DNA of 64,000 nt from Halomonas sp. Bachu 37. GTDB lineage: Bacteria; Pseudomonadota; Gammaproteobacteria; Pseudomonadales; Halomonadaceae. The translations under genes and the position numbers were made by a program. Location: positions 62,001 to 126,000 of the forward strand of contig NZ_CP137552.1 in NCBI RefSeq assembly GCF_039691755.1, in the 5' to 3' direction. Positions 40,018-49,836 of the stretch are shown here, piece after piece. Position 1 is the stretch's first letter. Each line of letters opens with the position of its first letter. Below the pieces are notes generated by a model that had not been told where the DNA came from, ran no database searches, and saw only the letters and a program-made list of their open reading frames with translations.

Positions 40018-40539
40018 TCAAGACGAGTCACGATGTCGGTTGGAAGAACGTTTGCCCTGCCTCAGCGCGGTTGCCAGGCGAGTGGAAAAGCTGGTCTTTG
40101 CGTCAGTGGAGCTTTTCATGACAGAGCTTTTTATGACAGAGCTCTTCACATCAAAGCTCTTCACATCAGGGCTTTGCCCGTCAGGCGGACTGGATGCCGG
40201 GGGCGTGCGGTCTAGCGGAGCGGGAAGCTCATGCAGCTTGCTGATGTTGCCATTGCCGACCCCGAGTACCAGCCAGACTCCCTCGATCTCGACGACAACC
40301 ACGCGCTCGCGGTTGCCAACCGCTGTGGAACCCACGATGCCAAGGCGAGCCCCATGGCGTTGCTGGTAGTTGTTCCAGCGGCGCAGCAGGTACGTGCAGG
40401 CCAGAATGATGGCGATGACCAGCGCCAGGGCGGCGGCCGTCTTGCCGAGTGCAGCCATCCCCAGCAGCGCATCGCTACCGCTTCCGATAGCGTCGAGGGA
40501 GCCCGAGGTCTGCACCTCGGGAGAAGAGGTTTCGCTCAT
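40018..40539 (-). CDS. fliO: Flagellar export protein FliO
   Basis: FliO helps assemble and stabilise the FliP ring. The 173-residue product has one membrane helix ([20 protein letters not shown]). The cytoplasmic part has the family pattern [20 protein letters not shown] with [17 protein letters not shown]. The tail is unusual. It contains five copies of a five-residue unit ([25 protein letters not shown]) encoded by a 15-bp DNA repeat, giving a flexible, charged C-terminus. It overlaps the fliN stop by four bases. Confidence 0.9.
   Translation of the reverse strand: MSETSSPEVQTSGSLDAIGSGSDALLGMAALGKTAAALALVIAIILACTYLLRRWNNYQQRHGARLGIVGSTAVGNRERVVVVEIEGVWLVLGVGNGNISKLHELPAPLDRTPPASSPPDGQSPDVKSFDVKSSVIKSSVMKSSTDAKTSFSTRLATALRQGKRSSNRHRDSS
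40109..40183 (-). repeat. 15-bp tandem repeat inside fliO, five units
   Basis: Units of 15 bases run from 40109 to 40183: GAGCTTTTCATGACA, GAGCTTTTTATGACA, GAGCTCTTCACATCA, AAGCTCTTCACATCA and GGGCTTTGCCCGTCA. The repeat keeps the reading frame, so copy-number change would alter only the FliO tail length. Confidence 0.9.
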
Positions 40540-41063
40540 CGGTTCAGCTTGTGGATACGCTCGGATGGCGTGATGATCTCGGTAATACGGATACCGTACT
40601 TGTCTTCGATCACCACGACTTCGCCCTGTGCCACAAGATAGCCATTGATGAGGATATCCATGGGTTCCCCGGCCAGACCCTCCAGCTCGATTACCGAGCC
40701 TTGAGCCAGTTCCAGCAATTGCTTGATGGTAAGACGGGTGCGCCCGAGCTCCACGGTCAACTTGACGGGGATATCCATGATCATCTCGAGATCACGCGGC
40801 TCTCCCTCGCCAGCCTCCTGATTCAATGGACGAAAGATATCGTCGCTGGCGGCCTTGACCGCAGCGGGAGCCGTTTCGGCCGGCTCATCGGCGCTCGATT
40901 CCTGTGCTTCGACAGCCTGCTGCTCGGCCATGGCCGCCGCCCACGGATCCTCCTCCTCACCGGGCGTCGTTGCCTCGTCCGGCGCGGTTGATTCCTGTTC
41001 GGACATGGCGGCAGCCCAGTCATCGTCAGAAATATTCTGATCGGGCTTGTTGGGATCAGTCAT
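40536..41063 (-). CDS. fliN: Flagellar motor switch protein FliN
   Basis: FliN forms the C-ring with FliM and binds export and switching partners. The C-terminal 80 residues are the SpoA-type domain: IMDIPVKLTVELGRTRLTIK, QLLELAQGSVIELEGLAGEP and NGYLVAQGEVVVIEDKYGIR. The N-terminal 90 residues are long, acidic and probably disordered. They contain the repeated unit DDWAAAMSEQ / DPWAAAMAEQ, seen twice about 27 residues apart. E. coli FliN has a shorter extension. The start overlaps the fliM stop. Confidence 0.94.
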   Translation of the reverse strand: MTDPNKPDQNISDDDWAAAMSEQESTAPDEATTPGEEEDPWAAAMAEQQAVEAQESSADEPAETAPAAVKAASDDIFRPLNQEAGEGEPRDLEMIMDIPVKLTVELGRTRLTIKQLLELAQGSVIELEGLAGEPMDILINGYLVAQGEVVVIEDKYGIRITEIITPSERIHKLNR

Positions 41064-42114
41064 GCTTGGATTCCTTGGCTTGCTTCGGCGTAGACCCTTT
41101 GATGAAGTCCTTGGACGATAAGTTGTTCATGGCAGCATGATCGAACATGCGTAACACTCGCAGCGCACGCTGCTGATGCTGGCTCCCGTAATCGCACTCC
41201 ATGACGGGCACCCCGTCGACGCTGGCGGTAACGACGCTGGGCAATTCCAGGGGCAGCACGTCACCCTCCTTGAGGGACATGACATGGGCGATGCGGCTGG
41301 GAATCTGGGCGAATTCGGCGATCAGCTCGACCTCGGAATGGCGCAGTTCGGTTGCCATGCGGCGCGACCAGGAACCATCCTGATCATGGTTGCTGTCATT
41401 GATCGGATTGGCGAGCAAATCGCGCAACGGCTCGATCATGGCGTAGGGCATGCAGACCTGGAAGTTGCTGGACAGGTTGCCGACTTCAAGATTGAACTTG
41501 GTATTGACCACGATCTCGTTCGGCGAGTTGGTGATGTTGGCGAATTTCGCCTGGACTTCCGAACGCATGTAATGCACTTCCAGGGGATACACGACCTTCC
41601 AGGCCTCCTGGTAGGCTTCGATCGCCAGGTTCAACAGCCGCTGAATGATGCGCTGCTCGGTATTGGTGAATTCCCGACCATCGGACTTGGTGACGAAGCG
41701 ACCGTCACCGCCAAACAGGTTATCCACCACCATGAAAACGAGGTTGGGTGGGAAGACCACCAGCGCCGAGCCTCGCAACGGCTTCATGGAAACCAGGTTG
41801 AGGTTGGTCGGTACCGGGACGTTACGCGAGAAGTCATTGAAACTCTGATAGCGTACGGACTCGACGGTAATGTCGGCGCTGCGGCGGATCAAGTTGAACA
41901 GCCCGGTACGAAAGTAGCGGGCAAAGCGCTCGTTGATGAAGTCCAGCGCATGCAGCCGCTCCCGTATGACGCGATGCTGCGTGGTGGGATCGTACGGCCG
42001 AATGTTGGGTCCATCTGCAGAGTGGGACGAGGAAGCCGAAGCATCTTCATCTCCACTGACGCCCTTCAACAAGGCATCGATTTCTTCCTGGGACAGTAGA
42101 TCGTCCTGCGACAT
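41056..42114 (-). CDS. fliM: Flagellar motor switch protein FliM
   Basis: FliM binds phospho-CheY and sets the direction of rotation. The 352-residue protein begins MSQDDLLSQEEIDALLKGVS, the CheY-binding peptide. It has the middle domain (ALDFINERFARYFRTGLFNL, then SLKPLRGSALVVFPP-like MKPLRGSALVVFPPNLVFM) and the C-terminal SpoA domain (LKEGDVLPLELPSVVTASVD). It overlaps fliN downstream. Confidence 0.96.
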   Translation of the reverse strand: MSQDDLLSQEEIDALLKGVSGDEDASASSSHSADGPNIRPYDPTTQHRVIRERLHALDFINERFARYFRTGLFNLIRRSADITVESVRYQSFNDFSRNVPVPTNLNLVSMKPLRGSALVVFPPNLVFMVVDNLFGGDGRFVTKSDGREFTNTEQRIIQRLLNLAIEAYQEAWKVVYPLEVHYMRSEVQAKFANITNSPNEIVVNTKFNLEVGNLSSNFQVCMPYAMIEPLRDLLANPINDSNHDQDGSWSRRMATELRHSEVELIAEFAQIPSRIAHVMSLKEGDVLPLELPSVVTASVDGVPVMECDYGSQHQQRALRVLRMFDHAAMNNLSSKDFIKGSTPKQAKESKHD

Positions 42115-42134
42115 GACGGCTCCGAATTCCTGGG

Positions 42135-42611
42135 TTATTGCACAATGAATTCAGTGAAAAGCACATCACGTAAATCCAGCTCTGGCTGATTTTCCGTCAT
42201 CGGCGTATCGAGGCTGCTGATGACCTCCTGGGTCAGCAGCTGCTTCCCTTCGGGAGACGTCAGCTCGCGCGCCTGCTTGCCGGAAAACAGCATCAGCAGA
42301 CGGCTACGTACCTGGGGCATATGCTCCTCCAGGATTCCCTTGGTCTCCTCGTTGCCGACGCGCAGGGTCAACCCCGCATAGAGCAGGCGTGAGCCATGGG
42401 AGTCATCGGCAAGATTGACCGTAAATGGCTCGATGCGCAGGAATATGGGGGATTGATGCTCGACCATCTGCTGGCTCGAGCCACCTGACTCGCCGGCACC
42501 GTTCTGGTTCATCACCATATAGATGGCTGCAGCGGCGCCCGCTGAAGACAGCAGTACCAGTATGATCATTACCCAGAGAAGCTTTTTGGACCCAGTACTT
42601 GTATCTGCCAT
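42135..42611 (-). CDS. fliL: Flagellar basal-body-associated protein FliL
   Basis: FliL surrounds the motor and supports stator function. The 158-residue product has one membrane helix (KLLWVMIILVLLSSAGAAAA) and a periplasmic domain with HQSPIFLRIEPFTVNLADDS and LLYAGLTLRVGNEETKGILE. It ends with QPELDLRDVLFTEFIVQ, the usual FliL tail. The start at 42611 follows GGGAACAGCAA; ATG 42632 is less likely. fliL comes after fliK with 144 bases between, the largest gap within the operon. Confidence 0.93.
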   Translation of the reverse strand: MADTSTGSKKLLWVMIILVLLSSAGAAAAIYMVMNQNGAGESGGSSQQMVEHQSPIFLRIEPFTVNLADDSHGSRLLYAGLTLRVGNEETKGILEEHMPQVRSRLLMLFSGKQARELTSPEGKQLLTQEVISSLDTPMTENQPELDLRDVLFTEFIVQ

Positions 42612-42755
42612 TTGCTGTTCCCGTTGCTGCACAAGCGGCGCTTAAGAGGGCGCATTATGCCGAATAAAATTGTTGATGATGAAACGAACAGGCCGGAGGG
42701 GCCAGCCTATCTCAAGTTTTAACTACATATCTTTAATGGTTCGCTTGCACTCGGC

Positions 42756-44147
42756 TTAGGCATAGAGATCCACGCGACCATCCAGAGCCACATTTGCCAT
42801 GGAGGGTGGCCGGGGCGGGTTTTCCAGCTCGACCGTGCCGCCATTGCCTGCGCTAGCACTTCCCTGGGCCAGCTTGTGCTGTTCGGCGAAAGACTGCGCC
42901 TGCTCGCCGGATTGGTCGCCCACGGATGTCTCTCCCAGCGAGATGCCTTGTTCGGCCAAGGCCTCACGTAGGTGAGGTATGGCCTGTTCAAGCACTTGAC
43001 GCACCTGGGCATGAGCGGAGACGAAATGCGCCTGCGCGCCCTGTTCACTCATCTTCAAGGAGATCGAAAGCGGACCCAGTTCTGCCGGGTGCAGCTGCAT
43101 CTTGATCTGTTGCTCACCCCCGCGTTGAGCGAACTGCACCAACTGCTGGCCTAGCTGCTGGGACCAGCCTTGTTGATTCACAGGGGTGGAAAGCGTGGCG
43201 GTTGTGGCCAAGGCTGGCGACGTGGCGCTCGGAGCAGAGGCCAATGGCGCAGCGCCTGGCAGCAGCGAGCCTTCTCCTGCGGACCCGCTACTGGCCGTGC
43301 TGTTTGCTCCCGGACCACTGCCAGGCAATGAAGAGTTGCCCGTCAGGGCCGCGGCGACGGATGCCGTCATGGGCTCGCTGCCGGGGCGGAGCAGTGGCGT
43401 GTTCTGCCATTCGAGCGGAGCGCTGGCCTGGGCTGCCTTGCCATCGTTGGCGTTGCCTCTCTGCGTCGCCGCGAGAGATTCCAGCATCGAGGCGAGACGC
43501 TGGGCCGGGTTGGCGGATGACGCTGGAACATTCAGCGTGCTCGCTGTATCGGCGGACGTGGCGGCAAGCGTCTGCCCCGAGAGCTGCTGAACCAGAGGCT
43601 GTAGCGCCATCATTGTCGTTTCCGCCGCATCACCAGCGCTTGGCAAGTCGATCCGGGTGCCTTCCGCAGCAGAAGCTTCTTTCATCTGGGAAGCCAAGAG
43701 AGCAAGCTCTTCCAGAGAGACCGGCAAGGCTTCTGGATTCGCTTCCAGCTCGCTGAATTGCGCCAGCAAGTTCAATCGTGAAGCGGTTTCAGCCAAGGCC
43801 GTGCGTACTTCGTCAACGGCGGCCGAGGATTCGAGCACCGGGTTTTCCAGGGACTGGACCGGCTGTTCGAGCAGTGCCTGCAGTTGCTTTTCACTGAGCT
43901 TGAGCCCCAGGGACTCGAGATGAGCGGCCAGCTCGTCCGCGCCAAGCGTTACCGAAGCTTGATCGATACCCTCGGTCGCCTCGCCCAGGCGAATGTAGCC
44001 CAGTACTTGAGGCTCGGCCTGGCTGCCAACCCGTGAGGCTTGACTCAGCGCCTGCGAGAACTGTCCCGCAGGTTCACCGCTCCCATTGCGAGAGGCCAGG
44101 GTCTTGGTATGACCTTGGGTGGCTGAAAGCAACTGTTGAATATCCAT
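42756..44147 (-). CDS. fliK: Flagellar hook-length control protein FliK
   Basis: FliK measures hook length and switches the export gate from hook to filament substrates. The 463-residue product has a Ser/Ala/Pro-rich middle ruler region (residues about 180-330) of low complexity. The conserved C-terminal domain is recognisable from GEQQIKMQLHPAELGPLSIS, then SAHAQVRQVLEQAIPHLREA and LAEQGISLGETSV. ATG 44147 follows CAGGGGACTGAC. A second, diverged FliK-like gene lies at 55507. Confidence 0.92.
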   Translation of the reverse strand: MDIQQLLSATQGHTKTLASRNGSGEPAGQFSQALSQASRVGSQAEPQVLGYIRLGEATEGIDQASVTLGADELAAHLESLGLKLSEKQLQALLEQPVQSLENPVLESSAAVDEVRTALAETASRLNLLAQFSELEANPEALPVSLEELALLASQMKEASAAEGTRIDLPSAGDAAETTMMALQPLVQQLSGQTLAATSADTASTLNVPASSANPAQRLASMLESLAATQRGNANDGKAAQASAPLEWQNTPLLRPGSEPMTASVAAALTGNSSLPGSGPGANSTASSGSAGEGSLLPGAAPLASAPSATSPALATTATLSTPVNQQGWSQQLGQQLVQFAQRGGEQQIKMQLHPAELGPLSISLKMSEQGAQAHFVSAHAQVRQVLEQAIPHLREALAEQGISLGETSVGDQSGEQAQSFAEQHKLAQGSASAGNGGTVELENPPRPPSMANVALDGRVDLYA

Positions 44148-44164
44148 GTCAGTCCCCTGGCGCA

Positions 44165-44620
44165 TTAATGGTCGTTGGAGTGGGTGCGATGACGTGCCAA
44201 ACGGCTGTTGACCAGATCATCGTTGGTTTTCTGCTCAAGCTTGTTTTCGCGATGCTGCTCTTGCCAGGCGCGTCTTGTCGCCAGTGTATCGTAGGAGGAG
44301 AGGCGTTGCTGCTCCTGACGCCACTGATTCTGACTCTGGGAGACGCGTTGCTGCTGGGATGCCAGGGCCTGGCGCGCACGAACCAGGGCGGCATCCAGCG
44401 AGGCGAGAAATTGCTGGTAATTGTACATGCTCGCCGGGTCGATTCCCTGGCTCATGGCCGACTGCAGGCGTTGCGCATATTCCTGTCGGTAACGTCCCAG
44501 CGAGTCCAGCTGCGAAAGGGTCTGTTTCTCCGTGAGCCTTTCGCTGGCCAAGGCTTGCCCAGCCTGGTCACGGGCATCACGGGCAAGGCCAATCAACATG
44601 TCAAGTTGCGATGTACTCAT
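44165..44620 (-). CDS. fliJ: Flagellar export protein FliJ
   Basis: FliJ is a coiled-coil stalk protein of the export ATPase and chaperone cycle. The 151-residue protein is alpha-helical and rich in Gln, Arg and Glu: [20 protein letters not shown], then [20 protein letters not shown]. The position between fliI and fliK and the length confirm the call. The start overlaps the fliI stop by four bases. Confidence 0.9.
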   Translation of the reverse strand: MSTSQLDMLIGLARDARDQAGQALASERLTEKQTLSQLDSLGRYRQEYAQRLQSAMSQGIDPASMYNYQQFLASLDAALVRARQALASQQQRVSQSQNQWRQEQQRLSSYDTLATRRAWQEQHRENKLEQKTNDDLVNSRLARHRTHSNDH

Positions 44621-46023
44621 TTATGTCCTCCGACGACGGCTGCCAGAGCTTGACGCGACTCCTGCATGGTCGCACATTCTTCCATGCCTTGTTGAAGGAA
44701 GCTTTCCAGCGCCGGAAAGCGTTGCACGGCCTCATCCAGTTGGGGATCGTGCCCCGGGGAGTAGGCACCCACGCTGATCAAGTCGCGATTGCGCTGGTAG
44801 CGGGAAAACAGACGCTTGAATACTTGGGACCAGCGCTGCTGGTCCGTATCGGTGATGGCGGTCATGGCACGGCTGATGGACGCCTCGATATCGATTGCCG
44901 GGTAGTGTCCGGCTTCGGCCAGGGTGCGGGAAAGCACGATATGGCCATCGAGAATGGCGCGGGCCGAGTCCGCTATCGGGTCCTGCTGATCGTCCCCTTC
45001 GGTAAGAACCGTATAGAAGGCGGTAATGGAGCCGCCGCCGCGCTCGGCATTGCCGGCCCGCTCCACCAGGCCCGGCAGCTTGGCGAAGACCGAGGGCGGA
45101 TAGCCCTTGGTGGCGGGAGGCTCGCCGATGGCCAGGGCGATTTCACGTTGGGCCATGGCGTAGCGCGTCAGCGAATCCATGATCAACAGCACGTTGCGGC
45201 CTTCGTCGCGAAAACCCTCCGCCAGGCGCGTGGCATAAGAGGCCCCTTGCAGGCGTTGCAGTGGCGACGTGTCCGCCGGTGCGGCAACTACCACGGCGCG
45301 CCGACGACCTTCGGGGCCAAGAATATTATCGATGAAATCCTGCACTTCGCGGCCGCGTTCGCCGATTAACCCGACGACGATGACATCCGCCTGGGTATAG
45401 CGTGCCATCATCCCCAGCAACACCGATTTACCCACCCCGGAACCGGCGAAAAGCCCCATGCGCTGCCCACGACCAACGCTCAACAAGGCATTGATGGCGC
45501 GTATGCCGACATCGATCTGATCCTCGATAGGAGCCCGCGAAAGGGGATTCAAGGGAGCGGTCGTCAGTGTTGCCCGCGGACACTCCTCCACGCTTTCGCG
45601 GTCATCGAGAGGGTTACCGTTGCCATCCAGCACTCTTCCCAGCAATGCTTCGCCGAGCGGAAAGCGTCGGGCGCTGAGCCCGCTGCCTTCGCTGAGCGGC
45701 GTCACTCGCGCACCGGGCATCAGCCCCGAGATCTCCTCCAGGGGCATCAGGAACAGCTTCTCACCGGCAAACCCCACCACTTCGGCCTCGGCATACACTG
45801 CGTGACTAGCCACGGTTTCGGTGTGTGGCAGCTCGATGCGACAGGCGCTGCCTACGGCAACCCGCAGACCGACGACTTCGATCACCATGCCGGTAGCCCG
45901 GATGACCCGCCCGCTGACCTGGTGGCCAGGCAGGCCGGCCACCCGCTGGCGCGTGCGGCGCAGTGCTTGTTGCCAACGCTGATGGTGAAAGCTTGAGGAC
46001 ATATCCGGCATGAGCGTTTCCAT
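44617..46023 (-). CDS. fliI: Flagellum-specific ATPase FliI
   Basis: FliI is the ATPase of the flagellar type III export apparatus, related to the F1 beta subunit. The Walker A motif is [15 protein letters not shown], the Walker B strand is [14 protein letters not shown], and the export-ATPase signature [15 protein letters not shown] is present. The N-terminal domain shows [18 protein letters not shown] and [16 protein letters not shown]. In-frame starts at 46011 and 46002 ([10 protein letters not shown]) are also possible, because the first ATG has no clear ribosome binding site. The stop overlaps fliJ. Confidence 0.95.
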   Translation of the reverse strand: METLMPDMSSSFHHQRWQQALRRTRQRVAGLPGHQVSGRVIRATGMVIEVVGLRVAVGSACRIELPHTETVASHAVYAEAEVVGFAGEKLFLMPLEEISGLMPGARVTPLSEGSGLSARRFPLGEALLGRVLDGNGNPLDDRESVEECPRATLTTAPLNPLSRAPIEDQIDVGIRAINALLSVGRGQRMGLFAGSGVGKSVLLGMMARYTQADVIVVGLIGERGREVQDFIDNILGPEGRRRAVVVAAPADTSPLQRLQGASYATRLAEGFRDEGRNVLLIMDSLTRYAMAQREIALAIGEPPATKGYPPSVFAKLPGLVERAGNAERGGGSITAFYTVLTEGDDQQDPIADSARAILDGHIVLSRTLAEAGHYPAIDIEASISRAMTAITDTDQQRWSQVFKRLFSRYQRNRDLISVGAYSPGHDPQLDEAVQRFPALESFLQQGMEECATMQESRQALAAVVGGHK

Positions 46024-46027
46024 GAGG

Positions 46028-46792
46028 CTAGGAGCTGGCCGATGAGACGGCAGGAGGACGTTGCCGTGCCTGCGATTTCACGGCCTGCCAACGACTCTCG
46101 AAGGTGGCATCCAATTCGCCATTGGCGTTGGTTATACGACATCCTCCACGCCCCAGCTGGGCATCGGGCTGCAGTTTCCAGCCTGCGGCTTCAAGTTCCT
46201 GGCCCAGATGCTCGGCCACTCGCTGGCAATCCTCGGGGTTGAGCCAGAGCCGTTGCTGGCCGGTCAAGGGGGGATCGGTGTGCAGCAGCTTTTGCACGAC
46301 GTCCAGGATGTGCTCCGGCGACGCCTCGAGTGCGTCTTCGGCCAGTTGGCGCCCCGTTGCCAACGCCAGTTCCACCAGGTCATGGGCAATTTCTTCGTCG
46401 AGCTTTTCCAGTGCTTGAGAGAAATGTTTTGCCAAGGCCTCGATAGGAGCCAGCGCCGCCTTCATCTGAGCATCCAATTCTTTCCTGGCTTGCTGGCGCC
46501 CCTCTTCGAGTCCTTGATTCAATCCTTCGCCGTGACCCTGGGAAAAGCCGTCGTGATAGCCTTTCTCCTGCGCCTCGCGGCGTATCTCGTCGTAGCGCTT
46601 GCGCAGCTCCTGCTGTTCGCGCTGGCGGGCCTGCTCGGCGGCTTTCTTGGCGGCCTGGGCCTTGCGCTGCTGGGCCGTCGGGCTTTCCGCAGCATCCGGA
46701 TTGCGTCCCGACTCCGAGCGCGGTAATTCCTCCATCTGCCAGCGGCGCCAGTCGTTGCGGCGATCGAAGCTGGGTGAGCGCGTCTCAGACAT
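46028..46792 (-). CDS. fliH: Flagellar export apparatus regulator FliH
   Basis: FliH binds FliI and docks it at the C-ring. The 254-residue protein begins with a [15 protein letters not shown] segment. It has a long charged coiled coil ([20 protein letters not shown]), the GxxxG-like repeat [20 protein letters not shown], and a C-terminal domain with [20 protein letters not shown] and [20 protein letters not shown]. The start overlaps the fliG stop; ATG 46792 is chosen, with ATG 46798 also possible. Confidence 0.93.
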   Translation of the reverse strand: MSETRSPSFDRRNDWRRWQMEELPRSESGRNPDAAESPTAQQRKAQAAKKAAEQARQREQQELRKRYDEIRREAQEKGYHDGFSQGHGEGLNQGLEEGRQQARKELDAQMKAALAPIEALAKHFSQALEKLDEEIAHDLVELALATGRQLAEDALEASPEHILDVVQKLLHTDPPLTGQQRLWLNPEDCQRVAEHLGQELEAAGWKLQPDAQLGRGGCRITNANGELDATFESRWQAVKSQARQRPPAVSSASS

Positions 46793-47792
46793 AAGCATCG
46801 TCTCCACCGGCCAACACTATCTCGCCGGCATCGGCCAGGCGGCGCACCACCTGGAGGATGGTCTTCTGTTCCGTCTCGACCTGTGAAACCCGGATCGGAC
46901 CGCGGGCTTCCATGTCTTCGCGCACCAGATCGGCGGCACGTTGGGACATGTTGCGCAGGAACTTGTCGACGAGCGCGTCCTGGGCTCCCTTGAGGGCGAT
47001 TACCAGGGAGTTGGTATCCACTTCCTGCAGCACCAGCTGAATCGCACGGTTGTCCAGGTCGAGCAGGTTCTCGAACAGGAACATCTCGTCGATGATGCGC
47101 TGGGCCAGGTCTTCGCTGTGTGCCCGGACTGTCTCGATCGCCACTTCTTCCTGACTGGAATTCATCAGGTTGAGGATTTCGGCCGCGGTTCTCACGCCAC
47201 CCATCTTGCTGCGCTTGAGGTTCTGGCCTTCGAGCATGCTGGACAGGACTTCGGTAAGTTCCTGCAATGCCGCCGGCTGGACCCCGCTGAAGGTCGCCAC
47301 CCTAAGCACCACGTCGTTACGCAGTTTGTCGTCGAACAGCTCCAGGATATTGGCAGCTTGATGGCGCTCGAGGTGGACCAGGATCGTGGCGATGATCTGT
47401 GGGTGTTCGTCGCGTATCAGCTCCGACACCATTGACGCTTCCATCAGATTCAGCGCGTCGATGCCGGAGTTGCTGCCGGTGGTCTCGAGAATATCCTCGA
47501 TCAGGCTGGTGGCGCGCTCGCTGCCCAGGGCCTTGGTCAACACCGAACGAATGTGGTCGCTGGAATTGAGATTGAGCGCCACGAATTCCTCGGTTTCGTT
47601 ATGGAACGCTTCGAGAACCTTCTTCATCTCCTCGTGGGAGACCTGCTGCAGTCGCGCCATTTCCATACTGATTTCCTGGACTTCATTGGCGCCCAGGTAT
47701 TTGAAGACTTCGGCGGCGCTGTCTTCATCCAGTGCCAACAGAAGGATGGCGCTCTTGCGTACGCCGCTCATTTCCGCGATCGAGCTACTCAT
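46785..47792 (-). CDS. fliG: Flagellar motor switch protein FliG
   Basis: FliG couples the stator to the C-ring and sits on FliF. The 335-residue protein shows VRKSAILLLALDEDSAAEVF at the N-terminus, RDEHPQIIATILVHLERHQA in the middle domain, and the charged torque helix region (NMSQRAADLVREDMEARGPI) at the C-terminus. It follows fliF by 6 bases and overlaps fliH. Confidence 0.96.
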   Translation of the reverse strand: MSSSIAEMSGVRKSAILLLALDEDSAAEVFKYLGANEVQEISMEMARLQQVSHEEMKKVLEAFHNETEEFVALNLNSSDHIRSVLTKALGSERATSLIEDILETTGSNSGIDALNLMEASMVSELIRDEHPQIIATILVHLERHQAANILELFDDKLRNDVVLRVATFSGVQPAALQELTEVLSSMLEGQNLKRSKMGGVRTAAEILNLMNSSQEEVAIETVRAHSEDLAQRIIDEMFLFENLLDLDNRAIQLVLQEVDTNSLVIALKGAQDALVDKFLRNMSQRAADLVREDMEARGPIRVSQVETEQKTILQVVRRLADAGEIVLAGGDDAYV

Positions 47793-47798
47793 GCTTGA

Positions 47799-49580
47799 TT
47801 ACTCATTCTTGCCCATCCAGCTGCGAATGATCATCGCGACCATGCGTGGGTCTTCTTGTGCCATTTCGCGCAGATCATTGAGATTATGTTCGTACAGCGA
47901 GGTCTTGCGGCGACGACGCGGCGGCTTGGTATAGGTCTCATCGCCGCTTTCTTCCCCTTCGCCGGCACGTTCGCTTTCCTCGTTGGTCTCATCGCCCACA
48001 CTAGCCTTGAAACTGCCGACAGGGGCGGTCGCTATCACCGGTTGCTGGGTGTAGCGCTTGATCAGCGGGCGCAGGATCAGCAGATACAGGAGCAGAACGG
48101 CCAGCGCCACGAGCAAGTAGCGTCCCAGGGTGGCGGCCAGTTCGAGAACGTCCTGGCGCTCCCACCACTCCACAGGCGCTTCTTCCTCGTCCCGGGTAAA
48201 GGGACTGTTGACCACTTCCACCGCATCGCCCCGCCCGGGTGAAAAGCCCATGGCCTGGCGGGTCAAGCTTTCGATCTGCTGGATTTCCAGCTCGCTCAAG
48301 GGGATGCGCTCCCACTCGCCCTCTTCATTGATTTCATCGCGGAAGTTGACCACGACGGCGGCGGTCAGGCGTTCGACCTGGCCCAGCCGGTGCTGGACAT
48401 GCTCGATGCTGCGATCTACCTCGTAGTTGATGACATCGTCCTGACGGAGGTTGCGCAGGGTTTCCAGGTTGTCTTGCTGGGCATTGTTTTCGCTCTCGCC
48501 TTCCTCTCCCTCCTCTGCTTCCGCGCCGGGAAGGTTGATCATGGAAAGGGCGCTGCCCGGCGGTGTATTGCTCAGGGCGCCGGGAATGCCCATGCCGGTC
48601 GGGTCTTCACCATCATAGGAGAGGCTGGACTGACGGCTACGAACGGCCGCTTCATTGGGTGGCTGGTTGGGGCCATAGCGCTCGGATGTGGCTTCGCGAC
48701 GCGAAAAGTCGATTTGTGCCGCAACCTGCGCTCGCACGTTATCTCTTCCCAGGATGGGAGTCAGAATGTGTTCGATGCGCCGCTGATAAGAGCGTTCGAC
48801 TTCGGCGATGTACTCCAGCTGGGAGCCATCCAGGTCGTTGTTGCCTCTGGAGCTGGTGGACAGCAGGCGACCATCCTGGTCGACGATGGTGACGTCTTCC
48901 GCAGCCAGTTCAGGTACGCTGCTGGACACCATGTGGACCATGGCGCTGACCTGGCCTTCTCCTAGTACTCGGCCGGATCGCATGGTCAGCACCACGGACG
49001 CCTTGGCGGGTTCGCGGTCGCGCACGAATACCGATGGCTTGGCCATCGATAGATGGACGCGAGCGCGCTCCACCGGCCCCAGGGATTCGATGGAACGAGA
49101 CAGCTCCCCTTCCAGGGCGCGCTGAAAATTGACCTGTTCGGCGAACTGGCTGATGCCGAAGGCTTGATCCTGCATCAGCTCGAAACCGACATTTCCGCCA
49201 CGGGGAAGCCCCTGCTCGGCAAGTTGCAAGCGCAGCGTATGGACGTGCTCGCTGGGCACCAGCAGCGCCTGTCCCCCTTCGCTGAAGCGATAGGGGATGG
49301 CCCGGCTGTCCAGCTCGGTAATGATCCGGCCACCGTCAGCTTCGTCCAGATTGCTGTAGAGCACGCGATAATCGGGACTGCTCGCCCACATGAACAGGGC
49401 GGCTACGATAGCGATGCTCGCCGCCCCTGCTATCAACAGGGCGACTAATGGATTGCCGCGTAACTGTTGGGAAAAACGGTTGAAGCCGGCAGTGTTCTTG
49501 TCGCTATCATTCGCCCCATCTCTGGGGGGGATATTGGTCGTGCTACTCTGACGGCCCGTCGCCGCGCTGGCCTCGCTCAT
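47799..49580 (-). CDS. fliF: Flagellar MS-ring protein FliF
   Basis: FliF forms the MS ring, the base of the flagellum. The 593-residue product has two membrane helices, at residues about 38-58 (PLVALLIAGAASIAIVAALF) and 435-455 (LGRYLLVALAVLLLYLLILR). Between them are ring-building motifs, including ALLVPSEHVHTLRLQLAEQG and RARVHLSMAKPSVFVRDREP. The C-terminal tail, which binds FliG, has DLREMAQEDPRMVAMIIRSW. It is the first gene of the minus-strand operon and divergent from fliE. Confidence 0.96.
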   Translation of the reverse strand: MSEASAATGRQSSTTNIPPRDGANDSDKNTAGFNRFSQQLRGNPLVALLIAGAASIAIVAALFMWASSPDYRVLYSNLDEADGGRIITELDSRAIPYRFSEGGQALLVPSEHVHTLRLQLAEQGLPRGGNVGFELMQDQAFGISQFAEQVNFQRALEGELSRSIESLGPVERARVHLSMAKPSVFVRDREPAKASVVLTMRSGRVLGEGQVSAMVHMVSSSVPELAAEDVTIVDQDGRLLSTSSRGNNDLDGSQLEYIAEVERSYQRRIEHILTPILGRDNVRAQVAAQIDFSRREATSERYGPNQPPNEAAVRSRQSSLSYDGEDPTGMGIPGALSNTPPGSALSMINLPGAEAEEGEEGESENNAQQDNLETLRNLRQDDVINYEVDRSIEHVQHRLGQVERLTAAVVVNFRDEINEEGEWERIPLSELEIQQIESLTRQAMGFSPGRGDAVEVVNSPFTRDEEEAPVEWWERQDVLELAATLGRYLLVALAVLLLYLLILRPLIKRYTQQPVIATAPVGSFKASVGDETNEESERAGEGEESGDETYTKPPRRRRKTSLYEHNLNDLREMAQEDPRMVAMIIRSWMGKNE

Positions 49581-49741
49581 GCAGCCCTCCCGGGGGTATT
49601 ACAAGCGAGCAGGCGGCCCAGGCACATCAACAAAGAAGGCATAGGCTGCATCCGTCAATCGCGGTTGTCCGCCAAAAGGATGAGGCGGAATTATGATGGA
49701 CGCCATTATCCGTTGCTGAGTCCACCCTAAAGGAAAGAAAA

Positions 49742-49787
49742 GCTTGGCTTTCTACACGTATTTGCGCGTATGGGGCTTAGCTTTCTA
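49742..49787. promoter_or_regulatory. Direct repeat pair in the fliE/fliF divergent promoter region
   Basis: GCTTGGCTTTCTA (49742-49754) and GCTTAGCTTTCTA (49775-49787) match at 12 of 13 positions. They start 33 bases apart, close to three helical turns. They lie between the divergent fliF and fliE genes and may be binding sites for FlhDC or another activator; the match to the known FlhDC box is not clear. Confidence 0.5.
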
Positions 49788-49836
49788 ATGTTAATCTTCT
49801 GCCATTATTTCATTTTTCTGCTACTGAGGCATGCAA

